A DNA stretch of 64,000 nucleotides from Sodiomyces alkalinus F11 (GCF_003711515.1 NW_021167083.1:591697-655696), one strand, 5' to 3'; numbered from the stretch's first letter, positions 46,414-57,741 are shown. Notes: a model not told the origin generated them from the sequence alone. Translations and numbers: made by a program.

Positions 46414-48192
46414 GTTCGGTCTCTGTCCTCGGTCCGTTCGAGAAAGGGAATGTTCGGAGAGACTCCCGTAAGATGGCTGTAGAACGATGAGACTTTTATC
46501 TTCTTCTCTTTGCTGACGCAAGGGCAAGGTGGTCAGGGGTAATCTAGTAGTTGGTACGTACTACAGTTCAAGGTCGACTGAAATAGAAGATACGTTCAGA
46601 GAGCTAATGGATGATCTAGCACTCGATCCGAAACTCGAGATGGACGGGTAGGCGGAAGAGCTGGACGGCGAAATATGTTTTGGGAGAAGAGAAAGGAGAG
46701 AGAAGGGTTCAAACCGACGGGAAAAGCCACATATAAGGTATGAAAGGGAAAGCTTTTATCTCGGTCGTTACTTCTATTCCGTCGTACCCCGCGCTTCGAT
46801 CAGCGAGGCGTCAGTTACGACCTAGGTAATCAGTCCCATGTGCAGGGACATGTGCAGGGACATGGCCATGGCTGGGGGGTTAGGAGGGTTCCGTTGTTCT
46901 GATACTACCAGGTATCGTGAATCTAAGTTGAAGTCACTTTTCTGCCCCAGCCACAGTCAACTAAGGTAGAAGTACAGGCGCGCCTTTAGGAAGTATAAAC
47001 TTTTGGGACATGAAGGTGAGGTACCTTGCTCTTCCTACCCCGTATTGACCACATGAACAGCACTCAAGCCTCGTGAATACGGATAATATGGGTTGGCTGG
47101 CGTCTGTCTACCTGCACCTAAGGTACCTAAGGTAGGTAAGGTAAGGTAGGTAGCACGCTCCCTTTCATGCCCCTGACCGAGGAGAATTCCTCTAGTAGAC
47201 GCACTTCAAGGTCTTTTCACTCCCACCTAGAGCCAGTATCTGCTTGTTCTTTGCTGTTGGATTCCCATCACGAAAGGAAACAAGAAAAGAGAGGGAGAAG
47301 ATATTAAGAAAACGAATATCATCAACCTGGTGGGCAAGAATACATAACTCATGGCATCGTGGCTGTTTAACATGGGTGAATCAACTTTGAAAAGCCAGCC
47401 ATGCACCCTTATGGTCTAGGTACTGTACGGAGTAGGTCCTCCTGCTCATATATGTCACGTAATACCCCAGGGAATGCAATACGTACTTTACCTTACCTTA
47501 GGTAGGTACCTTAGGTAAGGTACGCTGGCTCGCCTGCTCTAGCCCACACATGCGCCATGCAACCTTCACAACGCCGCTAGTATCGCCGTCGAATCTCACG
47601 AGATACTGTACCATCTTCTCACTTTATGACTTACAAGTAGCATTCTCTTCAACGGGAGAAAAGGCCAAGGTATGCACCTTCCTAGGTACTATGAGAGCGT
47701 AGCCACAATTCTACCCGACCTTCCTAGACACCGTGTAGCCTACTTCACACACGTCACGGGCCTCGGTGTTCGTGCTAAGGCACGCCAGAAAATGCCATGT
47801 ACTGCCGGTTCACTATTGGGAAATTGATAGCGTCTTTCGCCGCCCTTCAGGGTCTTTACTAATGTATGCGGGGAGGGTCTTCTACTCCAGTCCATCAGAA
47901 CTCAGGAGGGCTCTATTCATTTTTCTGCCAAGTTGGTCTTGTCATCGTCAAGAATCTGATCATCGAGACTGCGCTGAACACCTTGGTATATCCGACATTG
48001 TAGTCTTACAGGACTATCGTAACACCCGGATGCATGGCGATAATCGTGTCCCTTAGAGTCATAGTTGACTCCCAATAAAAAGGAAGGGAGAAAGGAAGGA
48101 AAGAGAGCGCCCGCCCCAATTATACAATCCCGGAACTCGACGTCGACATCTCTCCACAAGGCGGACCAAACCCTTGTGTGGCGGTGCCCTTC
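46414..48192. other. Intergenic region between the two sugar transporters
   Basis: It is 1.8 kb, with the promoter of the MFS transporter at left and the 3' region of the Sut1-like gene at right. No gene is seen. It contains two dense clusters of AGGTA/TACCT words (annotated separately) and a TACGGAGTA word near 47,426. A CATGTGCAGGGA direct repeat lies near 46,838-46,862. Confidence 0.6.
47115..47523. repeat. Inverted clusters of AGGTA/TACCT words
   Basis: The cluster at 47,115-47,156 is built from CCTAAGGTA and GGTAAGGTAGGTA words. The cluster at 47,487-47,523 contains the same words in inverted order (TTACCTTAGGTAGGTACC). Each is itself partly palindromic. They may be the ends of a small inverted-repeat element or a recombination product. 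Confidence 0.55.
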
Positions 48193-50226
48193 TTAGTATT
48201 CCATTCCCCCGAAACTTTTGTTCCTTGTTAACGTGGCACGTTGTAAGCTGACCTCTGGTCCATGTCGATGGCTTTCTTGTCGGTTGGGGCCCGTCCTCGA
48301 TAGGATGGGCTCTCCCTCCCCCTCTTCTGCCGCCGCCACGCAGTCCCCTGCCCCGGATGTGGTCTCGTGGATACAAGCCACGAAGAAAGACGAGACGAAG
48401 ACGGCAATACCGCCCAGCGCCAGGACGACAGACATCGAGCGGTCTCCTGGTGTGCCGCGGGGCTTCTGCCAAATGCGGAAGATGATACTCGACCCGATGG
48501 TGGCAATCATCTGTGGTGCGGCAATAGCCATGTTGTGGATCCCCAGTACCACACCTGCTTGATCCGTCTCGCCGTCGTCGTTCTGCTGTATTGAGTCCTG
48601 TTCGCCGTCTCGACAAGTATCCCCAGACCTAGCTGTAGCCAGGTCTAGACTCTGGTTTCTTTGCTTGATTGCGCGCAAAACGGCGTGTCTTCGGCTGATC
48701 TCGGCGCTAATGATAGCCCAAGGCGCCCACAGCGTCATCGCCCAGGTGATACCCGTCAGACCTATCAGGGCCGTCGCTGCTTCTACCGTCCGTACCAGCA
48801 CGGTACAGAACATGGATACGGCGAAGAGCACAAGCGATCCGAACCAAGCTCGCTTGAGCGTGAAGCCAGGGATGTGAAGCCGGTCCAGCCACGACCACCA
48901 GCCACGCTGCTTATGCGTGGAAATGGTATCCGATTCGGCCGTGCTCGCCATCAATACCGGATGACTATCGTAGGTTGGCGCAATAAAAAACGGAAGGAAA
49001 ACGTTTGTGAGCAAACTGACCACCGAGTTCACGAGCAGGGCAAAGGTGCCCACTCGGGTTGCCTGCTCATAAAGCTCGTCGAGTTCCTCGGGCGACATAT
49101 TAGGATTCTCCCGAAGATACGGCTCGACGTATATCTCGCCGATGTAAGAGGACGTGTAAAAGAGCAAGGGGAAAAAGCCAATCCAGGCAAAGAACTGAAC
49201 TTGACAGACCCTCTTGATCTGCGGAGGGAGTCGCTTGACAGAGGCGAAGATCTGGGCAAAGAAAGAAAAGATGCCCGCCATATCCCTGGCAGGGGGTCCC
49301 TCGAGCCGTGGGTCTCGTTCTTGAACGAGTGACGTGCTCAGGGAAACTGTCGCACCCAACGCGATGCTGGCGAGTGCGCACAGAACCTGGAACTGTGTCT
49401 TGCCGAAGAACCACAGATATGCGGGCAGGTTCACGTAACCGGCGCAATATCCGAGAATATTACCGAGTCCTGTAAGTCTGCTCGCCATGGCGTTGACTGC
49501 TTCCTGCTGGTGCGCCGGCGCGCAGTCGACTATGAAAGCTCGAATGGCGGCCTGGACCGTGTTGATAGCGAAGTCGAGAACGTAGATTCCGATCACGGCG
49601 GTGCAGATAATTGCCGTCCTGACCAAGTGAGACTCGGGATCGGCGCCGAAGAGGGATAGTAGGCCCCCAACAATTTCCTGCGTCCAGGCGAGTAACATTA
49701 AGGAGATAATCGTCGCTATGGTGCCGCCGATCATAAAAGGTTTCCTTTTCCCCCACGGCAGTCGGCAGTTGTCACTTAACATGCCGACGTATGGCTGAAC
49801 CAAGGTTCCCGTGAGCGGGCCAGCGATCCACACTAGAGCCATCAATGATTTGCTCAGGCCGAGAGACAATAGATACGGGGAGCCGTTGGACAGTTCGACC
49901 GACCAGGCAATCTGAAGACCGCCGATGCTGATGGTTAAAAGGACCAGGTACCACACGCTTTTCGTCTGCTGAGAGTCGTCATGATGCTCGGAGATAGAGT
50001 CCCCATTCCGCAACCCATTCTCTCCTGTGCTGGTGTTGGGAGAGAGCAAAGGCAATGTCTCGTCCGGGCCATGCGGATTCTTGACGTCAGTAGGGGAGAT
50101 ATCTCCAGCTCTACTCCTGGACGACCTCATCGCCGAGTTATTGTCGGGGTTGGCGGAATGCTGGTTCCGGTAGTCGGCGGTTGTGCGGCCCCCCCTGGAC
50201 GGAGATGGAGACTGGGAAGCTGACAT
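48193..50226 (-). CDS. sut1: Sucrose/alpha-glucoside permease, Sut1-like (GPH/SUT family)
   Basis: A single exon encodes 677 residues. The protein has twelve membrane segments starting near residue 92. It has the SUT signature GMLSDNCRLPWGKRKPFM after segment 3, the counterpart of the SDR..SR.GRRRPFI motif of plant sucrose carriers, and the late motif VLGIHNMAIAAPQ before segment 11. Fission-yeast Sut1 is a proton-coupled maltose/sucrose carrier of the plasma membrane. This protein is longer, with a 90-residue Ser/Asp-rich N-tail, a cytosolic insert around 540-580 and a 60-residue C-tail. The start ATG at 50226 begins MSASQSPSPSRGG. It is divergent from the nhx1-type gene across a 2.3 kb region. 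Confidence 0.88.
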   Translation of the reverse strand: MSASQSPSPSRGGRTTADYRNQHSANPDNNSAMRSSRSRAGDISPTDVKNPHGPDETLPLLSPNTSTGENGLRNGDSISEHHDDSQQTKSVWYLVLLTISIGGLQIAWSVELSNGSPYLLSLGLSKSLMALVWIAGPLTGTLVQPYVGMLSDNCRLPWGKRKPFMIGGTIATIISLMLLAWTQEIVGGLLSLFGADPESHLVRTAIICTAVIGIYVLDFAINTVQAAIRAFIVDCAPAHQQEAVNAMASRLTGLGNILGYCAGYVNLPAYLWFFGKTQFQVLCALASIALGATVSLSTSLVQERDPRLEGPPARDMAGIFSFFAQIFASVKRLPPQIKRVCQVQFFAWIGFFPLLFYTSSYIGEIYVEPYLRENPNMSPEELDELYEQATRVGTFALLVNSVVSLLTNVFLPFFIAPTYDSHPVLMASTAESDTISTHKQRGWWSWLDRLHIPGFTLKRAWFGSLVLFAVSMFCTVLVRTVEAATALIGLTGITWAMTLWAPWAIISAEISRRHAVLRAIKQRNQSLDLATARSGDTCRDGEQDSIQQNDDGETDQAGVVLGIHNMAIAAPQMIATIGSSIIFRIWQKPRGTPGDRSMSVVLALGGIAVFVSSFFVACIHETTSGAGDCVAAAEEGEGEPILSRTGPNRQESHRHGPEVSLQRATLTRNKSFGGMEY

Positions 50227-52564
50227 GGCAGCTCGGTGGTTGAAGTGCTAGGAGCGAGTGATAGAAATGATGGTTGATTCGGTATGAAGAGAGACAGGGA
50301 GTAGGTGGCGATAGAAGAAGGCAACCATAACCCAGCGGCCCGACAGCAGTTAAGGCGTCGTCAGAAACCGAGAGCCAGGATTGCAGCTGGAAAAACCAAC
50401 GAGGGAGACAGAGAGTGAGTATGGGACGATTGCAAGATGAAGTGAACAAGACAAAGACGTGCGTTGCGAGGACTGAGAATGATAAAAACAATAAAATAGG
50501 TAGATAGGGAGTAGACCCGGGATGTGCAAAGGAATAGGATAAGGACCGGACGTGATCAGTTATGGAAACCGTTGCGTCACGAGACCGAGTCAGAACCAGC
50601 CACGAGGCACACGTCAATTCGATGCTCCTAGGGTCGTACGGAAAGGTCGGCCCCCGCGTGCAGGGTATTGGCCAAGACCGGGCTACCCCTGGCCAAACAA
50701 TTCAGTTGGATGATGGCAGGCGGTTCCTGGACCAGCCATGCAACACTGTCGATGCCTGGCTGTATGCCTAGGTCTGACAAGATAGTTGGACGAATAGGAG
50801 AGCTTCTCCCCAGAGATGGGTGTACTGTGATAGAAAAGGGAGATCCGGAGATACGTGAACAGGTAGCCGAAGATCAACTGACGACCAGCAGGGTAGCAAC
50901 GTCGCCGCCCAAAAATCCAGGAGGACAGTGACTTGCAGTTCTGGTATACAGCGTCAGTCCCGAGGAGTCGACAGTGATGCGGGATCTTCGCGCAAGTCAG
51001 ACAGGTGAGACTGACTCCTGACCTGATCTCTTACGGTGACTATGTGCGTGATGTAAATATCAAGACAGGCCGAGGCAGCAATATAGGGACCTGTTAATAC
51101 ATACCGAAGCTGAAGATACTTTGAAGGGGAGCGGGAAAAAAAATCTTGGCAAAAAGTGGATGAGGGATGAGAAGTGGAAAAAGAAGAAGAGGGGAAAAGC
51201 AGAAGATACCTACCTACCTAGGTATCGGGAAGCTGTCGTGAATCGTGAGAGTTCTCCAATAGGGAATGTACCCACCTTGTCCATTTCTTACCAGGGCATG
51301 TCCGCTTTGCAAAGCATGTAAAAAAGCGTTATGAAACGGCAGAGTACGTACATGGCTAACAGCGCGCATACGTTCTTGAAGCGGTAAAGAGTTAGGAGTT
51401 AGAGACCCCCCACTACGTCATTCATAACCCAAGCCTGGAATCTGTGAAGTCATCGTGATAGGTGGGTACGTCTCTTACCCGTGAAAATACTTATACGAAG
51501 TACGAAGGATGTAGCAGAATCCTGTACGTGTAGACGCGTTGGTAAGCCCATTCCGCACCTAACCGACTGGCATGAGCCGAGTCTTACTAAACGAGTTGTT
51601 GTTTATCCAGTGTGGGCCCGAAACTAAGAGGCAATCGGTTGCTAGTACGTAAGAGGAGTACATTAGCGGGGAGGTCTGGCGGTCTTCCGGCACCGACGTA
51701 ACGGGGCAGATGGCTCATCCGTGCAGTTTAAGTTTTTAACGTCCGAATCCGGGGCAATCTGCGGATCTTAACAGGACTTCTTAGGGACGGCCACCTTCCT
51801 ATATGAACAGATACAACGTAGGCATGCGCATGACGATGAACGACAGTGGAATGCATATTGCGTAGGGTTACAGCTGAACGGCACAAGACTTTGCGCTCGA
51901 GAACGCTGCACCAACCGTCGCAAGCATCACAAGAGCACTGAAATGGAAGAAAACCCCGTGTTTTCGACGGATGCACTCCATACCGTAAGGTAATTCATGT
52001 GATTTCCCCAACCAAGCAAGTAATACTTTGTACCAGGAAGGGGCACGCCTCGGCTCGGTGTGCACCATGGCGTCAGCCTGGGAAGGTGTATTTTGAGGCA
52101 CCACTTGCCCAAGGGAGACTAGTGGTTCCACTCAAAAGTCTCCGTACCGATACTTTGTTCAAGCTGCTCAACCTCCGAGAACAAACGTCATTTGCGCAAA
52201 GCTCGTCAACTTCGGTGTACCTGAACCCCAAGTCCACCCAGATTAGTTCCCGCTCGCTCCACTATCCTAGGCCAATGATGTTGGCTCGAGGATAATGAGC
52301 GTCTCCAGACGAGTTTATTCCACTTCCTCCCACATCAAGCTTTCAGGTCAGAGGACTTCACACGTCGTATCGATTACCTCGTCGACACCTACATGCGCGC
52401 CCGTCGCATCTTGTGCCAAAGACACATTTGCTTCTCACCGTGTTGATGACAGCTATCGCGACCTCTGTCTCTCGGCGTTCTTGCTCGTCGTGTCCCGACT
52501 AGTGCTCCCATTTCCCCCCTGGGAATCTGTCGATATTGACTCGACCAACTCGACGCTAGCCACA
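50227..52564. other. Divergent intergenic region (sut1-like / nhx1-like)
   Basis: It is 2.3 kb and must hold two promoters. No convincing gene was found; frames at 51,868-52,295 and 52,295-52,560 have no family features. A dispersed repeat lies near 51,471-51,570. Confidence 0.6.
51471..51570 (+). repeat. Dispersed repeat, copy 1
   Basis: It contains CTCTTACCCGTGAAAATACT, then TATACGAAGTACGAAG, and after a gap GCCCATTCCGCACCT. The same blocks, without the roughly 35-bp gap, recur at 57,156-57,207 in direct orientation. It is probably a small transposon remnant. Confidence 0.7.
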
Positions 52565-54860
52565 ATGGTGTCCTCGTCAGATATTGTCGAGGTTGCCGAT
52601 GAGCTTCTTCGTATGCTTGGGAAGTTCCCCCCTGCGCTGGCAGGCACAAAACTGACTTGGCGCAACAAACAGGCCGAGCGATGGCTCCTTCGGACGATGA
52701 CTCGGATAGTGCGTCGCCAACCCTATCGTTGACTCTCGAGAAACGACCTCTGTCCACGCATGTCGACTGACACCCCAATGCAGTCCCCGAGGAGCAGAAG
52801 GAGGCCTTGGCGTCTTGGGCCCTCTTCATTTCCATCATGCTCCTGATCATAGCCTTCCTCGCGAGCTATTTTCTCCACGAAAGGAAGATTGAGGCTGTCC
52901 ACGAGACAGTAATCTCCATTTTCGCAGGTTCGACTGGCCTTTCTCTTCCTATCTATGCGCTGAAACTCGTCCTCTCCCTAACTCGATCTTTTGACCTGTA
53001 GGCATGACGATTGGCCTTCTGCTGCTTATCATGTCCGACGATTCGATCCGCAACCTGATCAGCTTCGACCACCAGATCTTCTTTAATCTGCTTCTACCAC
53101 CCATCATTCTTGGGGCGGGTTACGAGTTACATCAAGCCAACTTCTTCCGCTACATTGGTCCCATAGCAACTTTTGCTTTCGCCGGCACCTTCTTGTCTGC
53201 CTTCGTCATCGGTCTTATTCTTTGGCTGTATTCCATGACCGGACTCGAGTCTCTGAAGATGAACTTTGTCGATGCCATTTCCGTGGGCGCCACCCTCTCG
53301 GCTACGGATCCGGTCACTATATTGGCCATTTTCAACACATACAAGGTCGATCCGAAGCTGTACACCATCATCTTCGGCGAATCGATTCTGAACGATGCCA
53401 TCGCTATTGTCATTTTTGAAACAGCCCAGAAGTACAAGGCTCACGCCTCCAAGCTGAGCTTCGTTAGCTTCTTTGAGGGTATTGGTATCTTTTTCATCGT
53501 CTTCTTCGGCAGCTTGATCATTGGTGTCCTTGTTGGTGTTGGGACGGCTCTCCTCCTCAAGATGACATACATCAGACGATACCCCAAGATTGAGAGCTGC
53601 CTGATTGTTCTCATCGCCTATGCCACCTATTTCTTCTCGAATGGCACTCACTTGTCTGGTACGTTGCGTAACAAGAAAACCCCACAACAGCTGTCTTCGC
53701 ATGTTGTCTCTGACTTTGCAACAGGTATTGTCTCGTTGCTTTTCTGTGGCATCACGCTGAAGCACTACGCCTATTTCAATATGTCCCGGAGGACACAGCT
53801 TACGACCAAGTTTCTCTTCCAAGTGCTTGGTCAGCTGTCGGAGAACTTCATCTTCATCTATCTGGGTCTTGCCTTGTTTACCGATAACGCCTTGCAGTTC
53901 CGCCCTCTGCTCATCATCATCACTGTCCTAGCCGTCTGTGCGGCCCGATGGGTGGCGGTCTTCCCTCTGTCTTGGGCCATCAACTGGACCATTCGCTATA
54001 GGGCACGTCGCAGGGGTGCTGACGTCGGTGACGAACTTCCCTATAACTACCAGGCTATGCTTTTCTGGGCCGGCCTGCGAGGAGCAGTCGGCGTTGCGCT
54101 AGCCGCATTGCTCACCGGGGAGAACTCGTACGCACTCAAGGCTACCGTCCTGGTCGTCGTGGTCTTGACAGTCATTATCTTCGGCGGAACCACTGCCCGA
54201 ATGTTGGAGATACTCGGCATTCGTACGGGAGTTGAGGAACTTGACAGCGACGACGAATTTGACATTGAAACGTTTGCCGGCGGTAGCCACTACAAGCGCC
54301 CCGGGGCCGGTATCGAATCAACTTCCAGACGCAATGGCAACGTCTCGTTAGAGAACCTAGGGGCTCAGAACAACCAAAGGAGATCTTACGCGTCTGGCCA
54401 TAGGTCGCCGAATCCGCTTCGGCGCACGTCGAGCCTTGGCAGGCAAAATGCCGAGGAGAGGTCGGACCTGCTTGGACGGAGCGGGAACACGACTGACACC
54501 GACCTCGACAGCGATGTTGACACTTCGGACCTGCCGCCGCCCGCGCATCGCCCATCTCGCAGACAAACGAGCCCAATGTTCACTCCGGGAACATCACAAA
54601 CAGGAGGGACTCCGTCCCTGCTGCAGTCCGAAACCGGTTCCCCGGCGGGTGGCGCGATCGCCACTACCCCGAGTGTATCGGCCCGGTCCGCTATTCGCCA
54701 GCTGTGGCAAGCTGAGGACCCTGCGCTGCTTCTTAAGCAACTGGATGACGACTTCATCAAACCAAGGCTGCTTCTCGATTCGGGTAGCCGAGGTACTCCC
54801 GGCTCTTCGTCGTCTGGCACACAAGGGGGTGGCGCTTCTGGGTCAGGTCGAGAGGCGTAA
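52565..54860 (+). CDS. nhx1: Endosomal Na+(K+)/H+ exchanger, Nhx1 type
   Basis: Five exons are inferred: 52565-52610, 52673-52708, 52784-52927, 53002-53658 and 53725-54860, encoding 672 residues. All introns are GT-AG with good branch sites (CTGAC in three). Splicing the first intron joins an upstream exon (MVSSSDIVEVADELL...) in frame; if it is only leader, translation would start at the ATG at 52681 (654 residues). The membrane domain carries FFNLLLPPIILGAGYEL (about 102-118), SATDPVT, the ion-site ESILNDAIAIVIFE (about 202-215) and GLRGAVGVALA (about 410). The Asn-Asp pair marks an electroneutral exchanger. Nhx1 acidity control in late endosomes governs vesicle traffic and salt tolerance. 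The cytosolic tail from about 455 is Ser-rich and low complexity. The last intron is 66 bp without a stop. Confidence 0.9.
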
Positions 54861-55334
54861 GGGCATCGAGACAAGTCATAAGGACAGTCTATTGGGCCAG
54901 AAAGTCATGGTGTAAGCAGGAAAATACAGCGCAGGTTCGATGCGAGGCGGCTTCTTGTTTCTTCGGTCGTCTGTGGCGGAGCTAGATGTCATGCGGCGCT
55001 TTGAACTGCTACTATACATTCCTGTAGTTCTAGCTCTCCGTAACGGGGAAGCATCAATATAACGAGTCTTAACTGCTAGCTCATTTCTTCTTCGACGTGA
55101 TCACTCGTTGCTAAATAACAGCTGAGTGAAATGCATGAAATAAATATGATTAGTAATCGTAGAATATCTGAGTCGGGACCGGAACGCGCTTAGCGCTAAA
55201 TTAGCGCGTTACTCTGGGTCGCGGCTTTTAGCGGCTGCGACCGGTCCCATCTGCCGAGGCGTGACGTTAGAGCCTTGACCTCACTCGTATCATGGCTCCT
55301 TCACCAACAACAGTTCCCGAGCCGACCGCGCACC
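54861..55334. other. Intergenic region between the nhx1-like and DUF1640 genes
   Basis: It is 474 bp between two genes on the plus strand and holds one 3' UTR and one promoter. A compact inverted-repeat structure at 55,175-55,248 is listed separately. Confidence 0.6.
55175..55248. repeat. Nested inverted repeats that can form a three-way junction
   Basis: The outer arms GGGACC (55175-55180) and GGTCCC (55243-55248) enclose two further hairpins. AACGCGCT (55183-55190) pairs with AGCGCGTT (55203-55210). GGTCGC (55217-55222) pairs with GCGACC (55237-55242), and that stem extends inward with one mismatch. The 74 nt thus fold as a three-armed junction in RNA or cruciform DNA. It could be a 3'-end or leader element, or a small mobile element. 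It is not a tRNA. Confidence 0.6.
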
Positions 55335-56717
55335 ATGTCAACCACGCGACTGACCTTTCTGTATCCGCACTTGTTCCGGACGTTACGACTGACCGAAGCC
55401 TCTACCCAGTCGACGCGGGCGTGTCGGAGACAAGCCGCTGATGCGAGAGGACACGGGCAATATGCCGCATTCTCGACAACTCCTGCGTCGCGACAGCCAC
55501 CCATCGTGGGGCGGCACGGCAAGGCTGTAGAGCCTGTACCGTTAGGAGACGAGTCGATTTCGAAGCCTCCCCAACTGAGCTCGAGTGCAGAGACGCCGCC
55601 TTCCACGGGAAACCCCGACCAAGGGCGTGCTCAGACCACCGAAGGACCGGAGCCGAAACAAACCACAGATGCCCCGCAGGGTGCCGGCAGTGGAGGCAGT
55701 AGAAGCTCCAAATCCTCTACATCTACCCCAGAGTCAGTTGATAAGGGAAAAAAGGCCGCGTCGGAAGCGCGGGACGAGGTGAGGGCGGAGGCCAAGAAGA
55801 GCGGGCCGCTTGAGGCCATGCTGCATTCAAAATCGGAGGAAGGGAACAATACACCCAAGCACCCCCATCTGTCTCCTCCGCCTTATGTGCACCATTTCGA
55901 CAGCTATTCTCTCGTCAAACAGTTGGAGATCGGGGGTTATACGCGGGAGCAGTCCATCACGGCCATGAAGGCGATCCGCGGCCTCTTGGCGCAGAACCTG
56001 GACGTCGCGCAGGACAGCTTGGTTAGCAAGAGCGACGTTGAGAATGTACGTTTCAGCTCGGAAGAATGGCTGGCCTCTGCCCCCTCCCATGACCGTACAG
56101 TTTGGATGTGGAAGACTGACAGTCACTTGCAGGAGACGTACCTATTCCGTGCAGCGTGTTCGGAGCTCAGCACCGAGGTGAAGAACAACCGACGGATTGC
56201 GGACGAGGAGATGCGACGGCAACGGACACTACTGCAACACGAGGTCGACATCCTGACCCAGTCGATGAACCAGGAGCTCCTCACTCTCAACGATAACGTC
56301 CGTGGGATGTTCAACGACCGCAGGATTGCTGTACGGGAGGAGCAAAAGGCGGTCGAGAGCACGGTGAGTCCTATGCCCTGTTTTCCCGGCCTCGCCAAAC
56401 CCCGAGTTAGGGTCTAACCAGGTCAACTCCAAACGCAGATCCAGCAAATTAGCTACAAGATCAGCATCTCTTTGAGCAGCGACGCGAAGTCGGAGATTGA
56501 GGGCTTGCGCTGGGTACTCATCCGACGTTCTGTCATTGGGATACTTTTCATGGCAGTCCTAACGCTCGGCGCGCTGCGATACGGCACGTATCTGAGCCAG
56601 GAGCAGAAGAAGGAGGCGGAGCGGTTGCGAAAGCAAGCAGAATTGTTGAAGGCTGCCGACGCAAGGCGGGATCATGCCTCTGCGCCTGACGCAGCCGAGA
56701 TTCTAGCAGCGAGCTGA
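55335..56717 (+). CDS. Mitochondrial DUF1640/CCDC90 (Fmp32, MCUR1-like) coiled-coil protein
   Basis: Three exons: 55335-56045, 56133-56363 and 56439-56717, encoding 406 residues. Intron 1 (GTACGT to GCAG, 87 bp) has no stop; intron 2 is GTGAGT to GCAG. Residues 1-60 are Arg/Ser/Thr-rich and look like a mitochondrial targeting sequence ending near RGHGQYAAFSTTP. A low-complexity Ser/Thr/Pro segment follows. From about 180 the DUF1640 domain starts (YVHHFDSYSLVKQLEIGGYT) and includes RGLLAQNLDVAQD, SKSDVENETYLFRAACSEL and long coiled coils. It ends with a membrane segment (about 340-362) and a short charged tail. Yeast Fmp32 and animal MCUR1/CCDC90B sit in the inner mitochondrial membrane, with roles in proline metabolism, respiratory-chain assembly or calcium-uniporter scaffolding. 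The exact role here is unknown. Confidence 0.9.
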
Positions 56718-57741
56718 AATGGAAAGTACCGGCAAGGCCATGGTTTTTCATTAGCATCCGAAGAGACGCTTTCATTGTAGTATGTGTATAGAGCAGCAGA
56801 CATTCATACTTAGGTAGACTCAGGCAGAACGCCACAGACTTCCTTTCTTTCCTTTCTTCTTGTATAAAATGAGGTGGTTGTATTATGACTACTGCCTGGG
56901 ACTTCGAACTTGCAGTAGCATTGGGCTTGGTCTTGGGGAAGAAGGCCAGTGTATGAGAAGAATTGACGAAGACCGCCTTGGTATGGAAATCCAGCTTTCT
57001 CTTTCTACTATTGGCGTACATGGAGGGTCCAGTAACCAAAACCGCGTGCGAGAGGCGAAGATCCACGTCGCTTTCGTATGTGGACGCCCATGACTTGACC
57101 CTAAGGCCATAGCGTATCGCATCTTCTACGCGGTCTTGCGCCCGCGGCCTATGTCTCTTACCCGTGAAAATCCTTATACGGAGTACGAAGCCCACTCCGC
57201 ACCTGGGCCCAGAATTCAAGCCGGAGGTGAAGTCAACGGACTACCTTGTGTTGGAGGTACCAGCCTTACCGCCTCCCAGAATCTAATCTCTTCTTCGAGA
57301 TATTTCTGTCAACATAAAGCTCCAAGAGTGTCGACAGTCTGACCAGTTATAACTTATCGGGCACTGTGGGTAGGTTCAGAGATCGGCTGAAGTCCACAGT
57401 ATGAATACCCATATGATACTGAAATAACACCGGGTACTTTGTTAGGTATCATAACCGCACGTCATATCAAGGTTACAGGAGCTACATCCGGAGTATTTTG
57501 ACACTGCAAGTGGGGCGCCCGGGACAGATCTCTCGACCATTTCTCCGTGTCTTGATCGACTCGATGGAGACCTTGTTAACACTCCTCGATTCACAGCGTC
57601 AACAACAGAAGGTACTCGCCAAAGTACAGCGACCAATTGGCGATCCACGACAAGGCTGGCCAGTCCTCGCCGAGTCCAATGGCACAGAGGGAGCAGGCTC
57701 GTAACCACCATTGATTTCTGGTCCTTCCCGAGTGGCCCGCC
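56718..57741. other. Intergenic region upstream of gpi13
   Basis: It is 1.0 kb. No gene is seen. It contains the second copy of the dispersed repeat and a pyrimidine run near 56,840. It should hold the gpi13 promoter. Confidence 0.6.
57156..57207 (+). repeat. Dispersed repeat, copy 2
   Basis: The blocks CTCTTACCCGTGAAAATCCT, TATACGGAGTACGAAG and CCCACTCCGCACCT are contiguous here. They match the copy near 51,471, which carries an insertion between the blocks. TACGGAGTA is a recurrent word in this window. Confidence 0.7.

Noticed and set aside
52295..52732. 145-codon frame upstream of the exchanger as a separate gene
   Set aside because: It overlaps the inferred first exons of the exchanger and has no features before the ATG at 52,565.
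55175..55248. tRNA gene
   Set aside because: The length is right, but there is no TTCGA T-arm, no A/B box, and only three arms with non-tRNA stem lengths.
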